Below, one piece after another: positions 1 to 9,484 of a stretch of 38,146 nt of DNA. This DNA comes from Rickettsia typhi. GTDB taxonomy: Bacteria > Pseudomonadota > Alphaproteobacteria > Rickettsiales > Deianiraeaceae. Below the pieces are notes generated by a model, which was not told the origin of the DNA, did no database searches, and saw only the letters and a list, made by a program, of their open reading frames with translations. The stretch spans positions 1 to 38,146 of the forward strand of contig CAMDBF010000007.1 of the NCBI GenBank assembly GCA_945889175.1. Direction: 5' to 3'. The stretch's first letter is position 1. Each line of letters begins with the position of its first letter. A program made the position numbers and the translations under genes.

Positions 1-1062
1 ATAGCAACTGGTAAGTTGTCTGCTATAGGAGATTCCATTTTTATTGCTAGCAAAATAAATCTAGTAATAGATTATTATAAAGCTAAGGGTATGGATGTTC
101 ATTTTGATATTTTAATTAATGACTCTAGACTTTTTGCAAAATTGTTATATAAAGATTACATTGATACTGGAAAAGTAACAGTATATAAATTAAAATATTC
201 TATGTCTAGGAAGCCTAAGAATGCTTTAAATAGATTAATAAAAATATCGACAAATTTTTTATATAATTGCTTTTATTCCTCTATATTGAGAGTTAAAAAT
301 TATAATTATTACATATCTCTGCATGCTGAGATGCCCAGACAATTTGTCCGTATGTTTAATTTTATTTTTAAGAGTAAGCCATATTTTTTCAAATTCGATA
401 CATTCTTAGATTATTTAAAAATAAATTCTTATTATGGCAATTTACCATCCTTGAATTTTGTAAGCTCTCATAACTTTGATAAAAAAACTATAGGACTTTA
501 TGTTGCGGCATCTAGTTTTCAAAAAATCTGGCACCCTCGATATTGGGCCGACCTTATAAGGTACATTAAGCATAAATACAAAGATGAATATACCATAAAC
601 ATTTACGGCAATGGTAAAATTGCAATAGATATTTATTCTTCCATAATGTTTTATTTGGATGAGTTAAAACTTTATCCTAATATTGATTTTTTTAATTGTA
701 TTAACAAAAACTCTATTGAGCTTGACTTACAGCATTGCAAAGGTTTAGAGCTTGCTATATCTAATGATAGTGGTTTTTTATGGGTAGCTAATTGCTTTAA
801 AATAAAAAATATTGCAATTCTAGGTTTTGAGGATGGTAAAAGATATTCCGATCTTTTCAAAAATTCAAACTTTATTTACATTAATTCACAATTACCATGT
901 GCACCCTGCAATAAATATGCTAAAATTATTGATATTGAAATCAAGTGTCCATACAGAGTTGAAGATGGAAAAATTTCTTTTTATAAATGCTCTACCGAAT
1001 CTAGAGCTCCCCAAGTCTATCAGGCAATTGATGATTTACTTGCAAGACCTTCAATAATTTGA
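1..1062 (+). CDS. Glycosyltransferase family 9 (heptosyltransferase-like), 5' end outside window
   Basis: The frame is open from base 1, and its first visible residues (IATGKLSAIGDS) resemble the start of the N-terminal Rossmann fold of GT9 enzymes (usually RLSAIGD). The gene therefore begins just before the window, and the in-frame TTG at 16 is probably not its start. The C-terminal half has family features: an ASSFQKIWHPRYW segment (compare GS...K.W....W), a NDSGFLWVANCF motif matching the sugar-nucleotide site of heptosyltransferases, and a CAPC...C cysteine cluster near the C-terminus. GT9 enzymes transfer heptose to the LPS core at the cytoplasmic face of the inner membrane. The next gene, hddC, makes a nucleotide-activated heptose and starts 10 bases later, which supports a heptose acceptor pathway. 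The exact acceptor cannot be told. Confidence 0.75.
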   Translation: MATGKLSAIGDSIFIASKINLVIDYYKAKGMDVHFDILINDSRLFAKLLYKDYIDTGKVTVYKLKYSMSRKPKNALNRLIKISTNFLYNCFYSSILRVKNYNYYISLHAEMPRQFVRMFNFIFKSKPYFFKFDTFLDYLKINSYYGNLPSLNFVSSHNFDKKTIGLYVAASSFQKIWHPRYWADLIRYIKHKYKDEYTINIYGNGKIAIDIYSSIMFYLDELKLYPNIDFFNCINKNSIELDLQHCKGLELAISNDSGFLWVANCFKIKNIAILGFEDGKRYSDLFKNSNFIYINSQLPCAPCNKYAKIIDIEIKCPYRVEDGKISFYKCSTESRAPQVYQAIDDLLARPSII

Positions 1063-1072
1063 TTTATATAAA

Positions 1073-1783
1073 ATGAAGGCCTTAATCTTAGCAGGAGGGT
1101 TTGGCACTAGGTTGCAATCCGTTTTGCCTAATGTACCAAAGCCAATGGCTCTTGTTAATGACAAGCCTTTTTTAGAGATTTTGCTTTTAAGGCTGAAAAA
1201 TCAAGGCTTTACAGAGTTTTACTTACTTTTGCACTACAAGCCTGAGGTAATTATTGATTACTTTTTTAATAAAAAAGAATTTAAAATACACTTTATTATC
1301 GAAGATAGCCCCCTTGGTACAGGTGGTAGCATTATTAATGCCATTAAGCATTTTAATATTGATGATGATATTTTTATCTTTAATGGCGATAGCCTTGTTG
1401 ATGTTGATTGCAATGACATTGCTTTAAAGCATAAGCAAAAAACTATGACAATTTGCATTGTTAATGTTAAGGATGGCTATAGATATGGCAGGGTAGAAAG
1501 TAATGATGGAATTGTTACAAGATTTGTTGAAAAAGATGGACTACATAGCCCCGCAAGCATCAACGCAGGGGTTTATTTGGTTAATGCAAAAGACTTAATT
1601 GACGAGGCAGTGAGAATTGGTAAAGAGTGTTTTTCAATGGAAAAGGAAATATTTGAAAGTTCTAAAAGAAACATACCACTTCTTGCCTATCACTGCTGCG
1701 ATAGTTATTTTATTGACATTGGCACGCCAGACGATTACAATAAAATTAAAAGTGGATTTTTTAATAAAAGAAAAAAATCTTGA
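1073..1783 (+). CDS. hddC: D-glycero-alpha-D-manno-heptose 1-phosphate guanylyltransferase
   Basis: This 236-residue nucleotidyltransferase opens with the signature LAGGFGTRL...PKPMA, which binds the nucleotide and the sugar phosphate. It continues with NGDSLVD, the metal-binding Asp region, then VEKDG and a late YFIDIGTPDDY motif typical of the HddC/RmlA-like group. The most likely reaction is GTP plus D-glycero-alpha-D-manno-heptose 1-phosphate giving GDP-heptose, used for LPS or capsule glycans. The matching kinase (hddA) lies at 11482-12468, which favours HddC over a mannose or glucose nucleotidyltransferase. It follows the GT9 gene by 10 bases, so the two are probably co-transcribed. Substrate specificity is inferred from context. 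Confidence 0.75.
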   Translation: MKALILAGGFGTRLQSVLPNVPKPMALVNDKPFLEILLLRLKNQGFTEFYLLLHYKPEVIIDYFFNKKEFKIHFIIEDSPLGTGGSIINAIKHFNIDDDIFIFNGDSLVDVDCNDIALKHKQKTMTICIVNVKDGYRYGRVESNDGIVTRFVEKDGLHSPASINAGVYLVNAKDLIDEAVRIGKECFSMEKEIFESSKRNIPLLAYHCCDSYFIDIGTPDDYNKIKSGFFNKRKKS

Positions 1784-1848
1784 TATAAATAATTTATGAA
1801 TTAAGTTTGTATTGTATTGAAAGTTGTTTTATTTAGTTGGTTAAAGAT

Positions 1849-2637
1849 ATGCTTAAAGTGCTAAAAGGTTTTCTTATTAAATTTTCAGTGACTATCTCAA
1901 TTTGTGCTGCAATTGCTGCTGTGTTATTTTTTGCATTTAAACCAATCTTAGCAAAAACAAACTTAACACCAAAGCCTAGCACAAAAGATTTAGCCTCAAG
2001 TCAGGATTATCAAAACGAAATTGCAATTAAGGAAGACGATGTTATAATAGGTAACCAAAATGCTCCAGTTACAGTAATAAGCTACGATTCATTCTCTTGC
2101 TCGCATTGTGCTTATTTTTACAAAACAACGGTTAAGGAGATTGACGAAAAGTATATAAGGTCTGGTATTGTAAGGTTTGTTCACAGAGACTTTCCTACCG
2201 ATAAAATAGGTATAGACATATCCCGTCTTATGGAGTGTTATAAAAAAGATTTTGTAAACAAGGATAGTATTAAAGTTTTTGCCTTAACAAATGCAATATA
2301 TGGTACTCAGCAAAAATGGCTTGGGGCAGATTATGTCAACCTTGTTAGTTCTCAATTTAAAATGGCAGGAATGAGTGATGATGCTATAAAAGCATGTCTT
2401 GCGGATAGCGGTCAAAAAGATGGCTATGTTAAGAAGTATGTTGATAATTTAAGAAGAATATCTAATATTCTAGGTATAGTTGGTACTCCTACAGTTTTTG
2501 TCAATGGTGTTAAAAACGAAGGCAAGGGAAGCCCTGAGGTTGTATCATCAATGATAGACGATGCTTACGAAAAACATAATATTGACGAGAATAACACGGA
2601 GCCAGAGACTCAAACCGCAACATTGGATGTTGAGTAG
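1849..2637 (+). CDS. DsbA-family thioredoxin (Com1/27-kDa type), membrane anchored
   Basis: Counting from the ATG at 1849 the protein has 262 residues. A TTG at 1837 would add four. An N-terminal hydrophobic segment (about residues 10-32) should act as a signal or anchor. The thioredoxin fold has a redox centre C84-S-H-C87 inside DSFSCSHCAYFY, and a late GTPTVFVNG containing the cis-proline. These are the hallmarks of the periplasmic DsbA/DsbG-like group common in Rickettsiales. The likely role is oxidation or isomerisation of disulfides in secreted and outer-membrane proteins. LptD, encoded downstream, carries cysteines and is a plausible client, but that is inference. The C-terminal tail (about 18 residues, rich in E, N and T) is not part of the fold. 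The gap after hddC is 65 bases, so a separate promoter is possible. Confidence 0.8.
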   Translation: MLKVLKGFLIKFSVTISICAAIAAVLFFAFKPILAKTNLTPKPSTKDLASSQDYQNEIAIKEDDVIIGNQNAPVTVISYDSFSCSHCAYFYKTTVKEIDEKYIRSGIVRFVHRDFPTDKIGIDISRLMECYKKDFVNKDSIKVFALTNAIYGTQQKWLGADYVNLVSSQFKMAGMSDDAIKACLADSGQKDGYVKKYVDNLRRISNILGIVGTPTVFVNGVKNEGKGSPEVVSSMIDDAYEKHNIDENNTEPETQTATLDVE

Positions 2638-2644
2638 AAAATAT

Positions 2645-3424
2645 ATGATTGGTAAAATTATAGCAATAGCTAATCAAAAAGGGGGCGTTGCAAAAACTAC
2701 AACCGCAATAAACATTGCAACCTCTATGGCTGCAATAGGTAAAAAAACTTTGATTATAGATTTTGACCCCCAAGGTAATGCAACGACTGGACTTGGTGTT
2801 GAAAAAACAAATGATGGTTTTAACACTATATCCGAGGCTTTACTTGGCGATGCCGACATCAACGATTGTATTTTTGCGAGCGAAATAAAAGGTTTGTCGA
2901 TAATACCTGCAGACATGACATTATCCGCTGTAGAAATTGAAATTGAAAGAACAGAGACCTATCACTTTATTTTAAAAACCGCAATATCTTCAATTAAGGA
3001 GCACTTTGATATTTGCTTTATTGACTGCCCGCCATCACTTGGTTTTTTAACGGTAAATGCTTTAAGTGCCGCCCATTCAATCCTTATACCTTTACAGTGT
3101 GAGTTTTACGCCCTTGAGGGTCTTGCTCACCTTTTGCAAACCCATCATATGATTACCCAAAACATAAATCATGACCTTAAAATTGAAGGTATTGTACTTA
3201 CAATGTATGATAAAAGAAACAAACTAACAGAGCAGGTTGAAGATGATGTGCGAAGCTTTTTGTCAACAGCAGTCTATAATACTGTTATACCACGCAATGT
3301 TAAACTTTCGGAAGCTCCATCTCATGGTAAGCCAGTTTTAATATATGATGTCAATTGCTCAGGATCTCTTGCTTACATAGAGCTTGCAAAGGAGATGTTA
3401 GCAAAAAATGTTCTAGCTGCCTAA
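2645..3424 (+). CDS. parA: ParA/Soj-family chromosome partitioning ATPase
   Basis: The start is taken as the ATG at 2645, seven bases after the dsbA-like stop. The open frame extends upstream but only over the dsbA-like gene. The 259-residue protein has a deviant Walker A (KGGVAKTTT, residues 12-20) with alanine where many ParAs have glycine, a variant I recall from rickettsial Soj proteins. It also has LIIDFDPQGNATTGLG (Walker A') and CFIDCPPSLGFLTVNAL (Walker B). These mark the small chromosomal ParA class, which has no N-terminal DNA-binding domain. ParA binds nucleoid DNA as an ATP dimer and moves ParB-parS complexes. No parB follows here; the next gene is kdsD, so the usual parAB operon is broken up. 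A second ParA-like gene lies at 15348-16520. Confidence 0.85.
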   Translation: MIGKIIAIANQKGGVAKTTTAINIATSMAAIGKKTLIIDFDPQGNATTGLGVEKTNDGFNTISEALLGDADINDCIFASEIKGLSIIPADMTLSAVEIEIERTETYHFILKTAISSIKEHFDICFIDCPPSLGFLTVNALSAAHSILIPLQCEFYALEGLAHLLQTHHMITQNINHDLKIEGIVLTMYDKRNKLTEQVEDDVRSFLSTAVYNTVIPRNVKLSEAPSHGKPVLIYDVNCSGSLAYIELAKEMLAKNVLAA

Positions 3425-3432
3425 ATAAAAGT

Positions 3433-4443
3433 ATGCAAGATAATAAGGATAAAATTATTAAGTTTGCAAATCTTAGCCTTGCAAATCTACAGAACTCTCT
3501 TAAATGTTTAAATTCTGTTATTGACGAAAACTTCTACGAAATAGTAAAGGAGTTATCCGAGACGAAAGGTAGAATAATTTTTTGTTCAGTTGGTAAAAGC
3601 TACTGGATAAGTAAAAAGATTTCAACCACGATTTCATCTTTAGGTAAGCAAAGTTTTTGCCTGCACGCAGGCGAGGCTTCCCATGGTGACTTAGGGGTTG
3701 TTTCTAACGATGACAAAATTATTTTTATATCAAACTCCGGCAATACAAGAGAGATTTTACCAGTAGTTGAGTATTGTAAAAACAAGCAAATAAAAACATT
3801 TTGCATAACTGCAAACAAAGCCTCTTTTTTAGCAGGCAATTGCGATAAGGCAATTGTATTACCTAAATTTACAGAATGCTTTGAACCAATCAATCCGCCA
3901 ACAACATCAGCCTTGCTAACTCTTGCAATTGGGGATTTGCTTGCAATTTCAATAGCTAAAATCACGAATTTTACACTACAAAATTATGGAACCCTTCACC
4001 CAGGCGGAAATATAGGGCTTTTAAGCACAACATTACTTGATTTTATAAGTAAAAGAAAGTCAAAGCAAGGCATTACATATTCGTCTGTAAAAATTGAAAA
4101 TCATGTAAGTTTTCAAGATGGTATATCTAATCTAAATCAACATAATCTTGGTATTATCGTTGTTACCGACAAAGATGGTAAATTGCTATCCTGCTTTAGC
4201 GATGGGGATTTAAAAAGACTTTTTGTAAATCTATTAAGTAATGGTCAAGATATTTCGCAAATTGCTTCAAGACCCTTTATTGACTATTGCATAAAAAATC
4301 CTAGGTCAATGATGGTTGATGCAAGCCTTTACGAAGCTTTGCAAATAATAAAGGCAAACAATATTTCTCATGTACTTTTGGTTGATGATAAAAATGTTTT
4401 TATTGATATTCTTGATAAAAAAGATGTTATTGCTTGGTTATAA
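3433..4443 (+). CDS. kdsD: Arabinose-5-phosphate isomerase
   Basis: KdsD (KpsF) converts ribulose 5-phosphate to arabinose 5-phosphate, the first step toward Kdo for LPS. The start is the ATG at 3433, eight bases after the parA stop. An upstream in-frame extension overlaps parA and looks non-coding. The 336-residue protein has an N-terminal SIS domain with SVGKSYWISKK, the LHAGEASHGDLG stretch carrying conserved catalytic and metal ligands, ISNSGNTREI, PTTSALLTLAIGD and LHPGGNIG. Two CBS repeats follow in the last third (for example ISNLNQHNLGIIVVTDKDGK and ALQIIKANNISHVLLVDDK). Length and domain order match full-length family members. The next gene overlaps its 3' end by 20 bases. Confidence 0.88.
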   Translation: MQDNKDKIIKFANLSLANLQNSLKCLNSVIDENFYEIVKELSETKGRIIFCSVGKSYWISKKISTTISSLGKQSFCLHAGEASHGDLGVVSNDDKIIFISNSGNTREILPVVEYCKNKQIKTFCITANKASFLAGNCDKAIVLPKFTECFEPINPPTTSALLTLAIGDLLAISIAKITNFTLQNYGTLHPGGNIGLLSTTLLDFISKRKSKQGITYSSVKIENHVSFQDGISNLNQHNLGIIVVTDKDGKLLSCFSDGDLKRLFVNLLSNGQDISQIASRPFIDYCIKNPRSMMVDASLYEALQIIKANNISHVLLVDDKNVFIDILDKKDVIAWL

Positions 4444-5218
4444 AAAAAAATTAGTTCTTTGCATTTTAGCTCTTAGCTTGACTTCTTGCATGCAAAGCAA
4501 AGTTCAGCAGAAGGAGTTTGCCCAGATGCAGCATAGAATTACAAAGCTAGAGCAAAGTAATAATGCAATGGTAAAAGCACTTGAAGGGCAGAACACCAAG
4601 ATAAAAAGCTATGAATCCATGATTCTTGAAGACCAGCTTAGCAAAACCTACATCCTTGATAAATATGACACTGAAATTGCCATAGATGGTAAGATAAGCA
4701 TAATGCCAAACACATTTAGCGATTATGATATGGCAGTTAATGCAATATCATTTAGCCAAAGAGATAGGGCTATGGACATTTTGTACAATCTAAAACAAAA
4801 TCTTGATAGTAAAATTACAAATAGCAAAACCCAAACCCCAACAAAAAGCGAGCCAGCTACGCAAGCAAATAGCCAAGAAGACAACCAACTTAAAAATATT
4901 GAGTATTTTATTAACCTTAAATACGAAGCTAACTATCTAATTGGCTACCTGCATTATGTTGCAAAGGATTACAAATCTGCAATAAAGATTTTTATGGAAA
5001 ACTACAATTACGAGGAGCAGTACTCAATCTATAAGCAAAAAAAAGAAAAATTTATTGCAAACTCCCTTGCCTTAGCCTTTAGTTTTTACAAAATTGGTAG
5101 ATTTGATAAATATTGCCAGACAATCAAAGCTTCAGGCATTAGCGACAAAACATTTGTTACGAATCAAAAGCTATTTAACGGAGTGCAAGCAATACTTGCA
5201 ACCAACAAAGCATGTTAG
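4424..5218 (+). CDS. Predicted lipoprotein with coiled coil and TPR-like repeats
   Basis: From the ATG at 4424, which overlaps kdsD by 20 bases, the 264-residue product starts with basic residues, a hydrophobic stretch and a lipobox LTSC at residue 22. It should be acylated and anchored in the inner or outer membrane. A predicted coiled coil follows (about residues 33-70, QMQHRITKLEQSNNAMVKAL), then a polar linker rich in T, S, Q and N. The C-terminal half has helical pairs resembling TPRs (YLIGYLHYVAKDYKSAIKIF; FSFYKIGRFDKYCQTI). The coiled coil plus TPR layout recalls YbgF/CpoB, but I see no family signature, and the nearby gene is lptD rather than tol-pal. An envelope assembly role is a guess. 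Earlier in-frame starts (4370 onward) would put residues before the signal and lie inside kdsD. Confidence 0.65.
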   Translation: MLLLGYKKKLVLCILALSLTSCMQSKVQQKEFAQMQHRITKLEQSNNAMVKALEGQNTKIKSYESMILEDQLSKTYILDKYDTEIAIDGKISIMPNTFSDYDMAVNAISFSQRDRAMDILYNLKQNLDSKITNSKTQTPTKSEPATQANSQEDNQLKNIEYFINLKYEANYLIGYLHYVAKDYKSAIKIFMENYNYEEQYSIYKQKKEKFIANSLALAFSFYKIGRFDKYCQTIKASGISDKTFVTNQKLFNGVQAILATNKAC

Positions 5219-5378
5219 TTGCCTTCAATTTGCTTGAGTATAATTTTCAATAATAGCGATTTACAAATATCTTGCTTTTAGATAAATGTAGATTTAGATA
5301 TAAATAAGACATGCGGATTTCGTAAGATTATTCTCTTTTGTTAAATTTAAAGCTCCAATCTTCTAAGGTCTAAAGAAT

Positions 5379-7841
5379 ATGTTAAAAATCTGCCTAGCTA
5401 TTTTGTTGCATTTTGTCATTTGTAAGAGCGTAACTGCCAAAGAAGGTAAAAAAATATCAACAAGAACAGTAGTAGATAATAAAAAGATAGCACCACATCC
5501 AACTTTGCACCAGCAAAATAATTCTTTTGTAAATAATGTTAGCATAACCGCTGATAATATTGAAGCTTATGGTGGTGCATTGAGGCAATCAATGAATCAG
5601 CAAAATGTACAAAATCCAAAATCGCATAAAAATCTTGAAATAAAAGCTACGAGCAATGTTTTTATTAAAACTGAGGATGGTGACACCATATTTAGCGATA
5701 AGCTTAAGATGTCAACTCAAAGTCAAACTGCTGAAATAACAGGAAATGTTAAATTAAATCTAAAAAGTGCCGAAATGTTAAAAAATACAGGCGGATACAA
5801 CATAGATCTTGAAAGTGATAATTTGATGGTGAGAGATTCGCTTAATACTTTTTCAGCAAATTTACCCCACCTTGTTTTTACAAAAGAGAATGCAAGTTTA
5901 TATATCAACTCAACAAATCTTGAAAGAAGTAATGAAATATTTACCTTGTCCCATCCAATTATATCTGGTTGTGATTTTGAAAAATGCGGTAGAAATAAAA
6001 TCCTGCCATGGAGCTTTAAAGCATCTCAGGCAACGCTAAATACAAAAACTCAAGTGCTTGAAATGAAACATTTTAGATTTAGACTTTATAACATACCCAT
6101 TTTCTACTTACCAATTACAAGGGCTAATTTAAAAAAAGAGGAAAGCTATTTAAAAAATCAGCAAATTATTTTAATTGGTAATCAAACTGGATTTTCATTT
6201 TCAATAAAGGAACCAAGCAGAGAGAAAACATTTGGCTACAGCCTTACCCCAACGATAGAGCTTTACGCCACAACGCCAATTAACACAGTACTTAACACTC
6301 TTTATAGCAAAAAGCCAAACCAAACTATTATGCAAAAACGAATGAACAACATAGGGTTTTTAATAAGAAAGGATAAAGATAATGAGTCACTTACTATTGC
6401 AACGAAGTATGCACAGGATTACATACCTAATTTAAAAACTAATAGTGTTGCAAATGACACCGTAAAGCAAGATAGATACTATTTTAAAGTTAATGGTTTT
6501 TATAAAGCTGATGACAATAAAAGATTCGATTACTCTCTTAATGCAATTTCTGATATTTTTTTCACAGCAAAATACGATAATGTAGCCATGCCGCCTTACT
6601 ACAATAATAATTTTTCCTATCAAAATAAAAATAATAGCGGTTCTAGTTTTTATCAAATTTCGGCAAATACATTTACAAATGTACTTCTCTTAAAATCAAT
6701 GAGTTCGAGCATGACACCAAGAATACTTCCTGCACTTCGTTACACTAAAACATTTTTTGATAACGAACTTGATGGTTTTAAATTTATTAAATTTAAAAAA
6801 GGAGACAAATTAACTTTTAATACTCAAACAATGAGTATATACAGGGATGTTGGTCTTAATATTCAAAGATTGCATAATGACATCGTGTTTTCTCGTAATA
6901 TAAACAATGGTAAATATAGATTATTCTCAATTGATGGCTTTATAAGTAATACATTTTATTACTATCAAAAGTCCTTAAATCAAATACAAGCAAATATTGA
7001 TGCAGTCAATTTAGATAACAAAACCCCATCAATTAATTACGGGGAGCTTAGATTAAGATCTTCAGTACCATTTATTAAAATAGCAAAATATGCAAGCATA
7101 ACTCTTGAACCAAAGATTGCAATTTTTTACAACCCATTTACAACAAATAAAAATGGCGTCTACAACGAGGATTCTGCAAGTGGTTTTTTACAAAGTTTTA
7201 ATATTTTTAATTCAACTCAATTTTCAGGACTTGATGTAGTCGAGGATGGACTTAGAGGTGCTGCTGGACTTGAAGCTAATGTTCATTTACTTAATACAGA
7301 ACTAACTGATACATCCTTTGTATTTAGCCTTGCAAAAAGATATTCAAAATACAATTCAACACCTTTTAATAAAAATGCCTATTTTCTGCAAACAGGACTT
7401 AGTGGTTACGTTGTAGATTTTGGCTTTAATATCAAAAATTTTTTTATCAAACACAAGGAAGTTAAATCTGAGGGCTGGGGGTTAAATAAACCAAACCTTC
7501 TTACATCAAATGAGCTTGGACTAAGGTTTAAGTATTTTGATTTTACATTTTTAAATAGCGGCATAAGTCAGCAAATCTTTAACTATACAATTACGAATAA
7601 TATTAACAACAAAATGTATTCGATTGCTTTTAAGCCAATTAAAAATTACTCTCTATCGCTTTCCCGCAGTCAGTCAAGCATTTTAAATGTAAATAAAGAC
7701 ACAAGTGTTATGGATATCGTTAGCTTGTCGTATATTGGTAAGTGCCTTAACTACTCTGTAGGTATTGAAAAAATTAAAAATACTAATAACCCATCCCAGC
7801 CATCGACCCAATTTATTTTTTCATTTAATCTTTTAATATAA
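5379..7841 (+). CDS. lptD: LPS-assembly protein LptD
   Basis: The 820-residue protein starts with a Sec signal peptide (about 20 residues, cleavage near VTA-KEG). Next comes an OstA/LptA-like beta-jellyroll (KTEDGDTIFSDKLKMSTQSQ...ITGNVKLNLKSAEM) and a segment with C198 and C203 before LPWSFKA. That segment matches the conserved C...C...PxWxIxA region of LptD, followed by YNIPIFYLPI. The rest alternates short beta strands, as expected for the large outer-membrane barrel. A late cysteine (C789, in YIGKC) could pair with the N-terminal ones, as the disulfides in E. coli LptD do. LptD with LptE puts LPS into the outer leaflet. A 160-base gap before the ATG may hold its promoter. It is slightly longer than E. 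coli LptD, and conservation in the barrel is weak, as usual. Confidence 0.85.
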   Translation: MLKICLAILLHFVICKSVTAKEGKKISTRTVVDNKKIAPHPTLHQQNNSFVNNVSITADNIEAYGGALRQSMNQQNVQNPKSHKNLEIKATSNVFIKTEDGDTIFSDKLKMSTQSQTAEITGNVKLNLKSAEMLKNTGGYNIDLESDNLMVRDSLNTFSANLPHLVFTKENASLYINSTNLERSNEIFTLSHPIISGCDFEKCGRNKILPWSFKASQATLNTKTQVLEMKHFRFRLYNIPIFYLPITRANLKKEESYLKNQQIILIGNQTGFSFSIKEPSREKTFGYSLTPTIELYATTPINTVLNTLYSKKPNQTIMQKRMNNIGFLIRKDKDNESLTIATKYAQDYIPNLKTNSVANDTVKQDRYYFKVNGFYKADDNKRFDYSLNAISDIFFTAKYDNVAMPPYYNNNFSYQNKNNSGSSFYQISANTFTNVLLLKSMSSSMTPRILPALRYTKTFFDNELDGFKFIKFKKGDKLTFNTQTMSIYRDVGLNIQRLHNDIVFSRNINNGKYRLFSIDGFISNTFYYYQKSLNQIQANIDAVNLDNKTPSINYGELRLRSSVPFIKIAKYASITLEPKIAIFYNPFTTNKNGVYNEDSASGFLQSFNIFNSTQFSGLDVVEDGLRGAAGLEANVHLLNTELTDTSFVFSLAKRYSKYNSTPFNKNAYFLQTGLSGYVVDFGFNIKNFFIKHKEVKSEGWGLNKPNLLTSNELGLRFKYFDFTFLNSGISQQIFNYTITNNINNKMYSIAFKPIKNYSLSLSRSQSSILNVNKDTSVMDIVSLSYIGKCLNYSVGIEKIKNTNNPSQPSTQFIFSFNLLI

Positions 7842-7853
7842 TGGTTTGAATGA

Positions 7854-7903
7854 ATTTTGCATAATATAAATTAAGTTGCATTTTAATTTTTGTTATGCAA
7901 AAT
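7854..7903. repeat. 11-bp inverted repeat upstream of metG
   Basis: ATTTTGCATAA (7854-7864) and TTATGCAAAAT (7893-7903) are perfect inverted copies separated by 28 AT-rich bases. They lie between the lptD stop and the metG start. They could form a hairpin at the end of the lptD transcript or act as a paired protein-binding site in the metG leader. There is no T-run right after the second arm, so a standard intrinsic terminator is not supported. Confidence 0.4.
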
Positions 7904-7946
7904 TTAGATAGTACTCATGCCACTTTAGAATTTATAATAAATCAAG

Positions 7947-9482
7947 ATGCTTCAACAAAACAGTTACATTACAACCCCAATTTATTATGTAAATGGTAGT
8001 CCTCACATAGGTCATGCTTACACTTCGGTTGCGGCGGATGTTTTAGCAAGGTGGCTTAGGTCTTGTGGTAGAGATGTGTTTTTTTCGACAGGGACCGACG
8101 AGCACGGACAAAAAATTGAAAAAGCAGCTAAGGATTTGGGTAAGGATGTTAAGCAATTTTGCGATGATGTATCGGAGGAATTTAGACATCTTGCTAAAGA
8201 GCTAAGGATTTCACAAGATTATTTTATTAGAACAACTGAGGATGGACATAAAAAAATAGCACAAAAGGTGTGGTCAAGATTGTTTGAAAATGGCTTTATT
8301 TACAAGGGTAAATACGAGGGCTGGTATGCAATTAGAGACGAGGCATTTTACTCTGAAAAGGAGATTATAAACGGCAAGGCTCCAACCGGTGCTGATGTTG
8401 AATGGCGTAGCGAGGAGGCATATTTTTTTAAACTTTCAGCCTTTGAAAAGATCTTGCAAGAAATATATTCTAGTAATCAATCTTTTATAAAGCCATCCTC
8501 AAGAATGAACGAGGTTGTTAGTTTTGTCTCCTCTGGTCTTAATGATTTATGTCTTTCTCGTAGCAATTTTTCGTGGGGTGTGGTTGTGCCAAACGATAAC
8601 GAGCATGTAATGTATGTTTGGCTTGATGCGCTTGTTAATTATATTAGTCTTTTAGGCTACAGGGGTGCTGACAATTACAATAAATTTTGGCTAAACAAGG
8701 ATAGCTTTAAACTACATTTAGTTGGCAAGGACATATTGAGATTTCATGCTGTGTACTGGCCTGCCTTTTTAATTGCCGAAACATTAAGTTTAACTGAGCT
8801 TGAAAATGGCAATTACAATTTGCAGGATATTATGAAAAACTTGCCAAGTCAAATCTTTGCACACGGATGGTGGACAAAGGATGGGGAGAAAATGTCAAAG
8901 TCACTAGGCAATGTTGTAAATCCTTTTGATTTGATTAATACATACGGAGTTGACAAATTTAGATATTTTCTTTTAGCCTCAGCACCCTTTGGTAAGGATG
9001 CTAATTTTACCGATGAGGATTTTGTGTCCAAAACTAATGCTGATCTTGTCAATAACTTTGGAAATCTCGTGCAAAGAACCCTTAGTATTATTCATAAAAA
9101 CTTTAACGGAAGAATACATCTTGATAATCTGCCCGAATACATCAAGCAAGATGATTTATTTACAGTTAATTTAAAAAAGTTAATTGAAGAAGACATGCAA
9201 AACTTAGCTTTTGACAGGGCAATTGCAAGCATTATAAGCTACTCTTCAAAAGCTAATGAATTTATCGACAGGCTTGCCCCTTGGAAGCTTGTTAAAGAAG
9301 ACAGGGTTAAAGCACAGGAGGTGTTGTACTTGTTATGCTATGCAATGACTCAGGTTGCTGATTGCCTTTGTTGCTTTGCTCCAGAGTTCTATTTAAAATT
9401 TCAACAAATGTTTAAAACTGCCGACTTTGCAAATTACAATATAGCAATCAACCCCCCAGAGATATTGTTTAGCAGAGTGTAG
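7947..9482 (+). CDS. metG: Methionyl-tRNA synthetase
   Basis: MetRS charges tRNA-Met and initiator tRNA in the cytoplasm. The 511-residue enzyme has the class I HIGH motif at residues 20-23 (in NGSPHIGHAYTSVAADVLARW), STGTDEHGQKIEKAA just after it, and the KMSKS loop at 315-319 followed by LGNVVNPF. The connective region has GWYAIRDEAFYSEKEI without paired CxxC knuckles, which marks the zinc-free short form frequent in alphaproteobacteria. The C-terminal part is the alpha-helical anticodon-binding domain. There is no EMAP-like tRNA-binding extension, as expected at this length. The ATG at 7947 gives the complete N-terminus. The gene stands alone: lptD ends 105 bases upstream and a decayed transposase lies directly after the stop. 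Confidence 0.95.
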   Translation: MLQQNSYITTPIYYVNGSPHIGHAYTSVAADVLARWLRSCGRDVFFSTGTDEHGQKIEKAAKDLGKDVKQFCDDVSEEFRHLAKELRISQDYFIRTTEDGHKKIAQKVWSRLFENGFIYKGKYEGWYAIRDEAFYSEKEIINGKAPTGADVEWRSEEAYFFKLSAFEKILQEIYSSNQSFIKPSSRMNEVVSFVSSGLNDLCLSRSNFSWGVVVPNDNEHVMYVWLDALVNYISLLGYRGADNYNKFWLNKDSFKLHLVGKDILRFHAVYWPAFLIAETLSLTELENGNYNLQDIMKNLPSQIFAHGWWTKDGEKMSKSLGNVVNPFDLINTYGVDKFRYFLLASAPFGKDANFTDEDFVSKTNADLVNNFGNLVQRTLSIIHKNFNGRIHLDNLPEYIKQDDLFTVNLKKLIEEDMQNLAFDRAIASIISYSSKANEFIDRLAPWKLVKEDRVKAQEVLYLLCYAMTQVADCLCCFAPEFYLKFQQMFKTADFANYNIAINPPEILFSRV

Positions 9483-9484
9483 TT

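Noticed and set aside
5219-5378. A tRNA or small RNA between the lipoprotein gene and lptD
   Set aside because: No cloverleaf, TTCRA loop or stable stem is visible; the spacer is plain AT-rich sequence.
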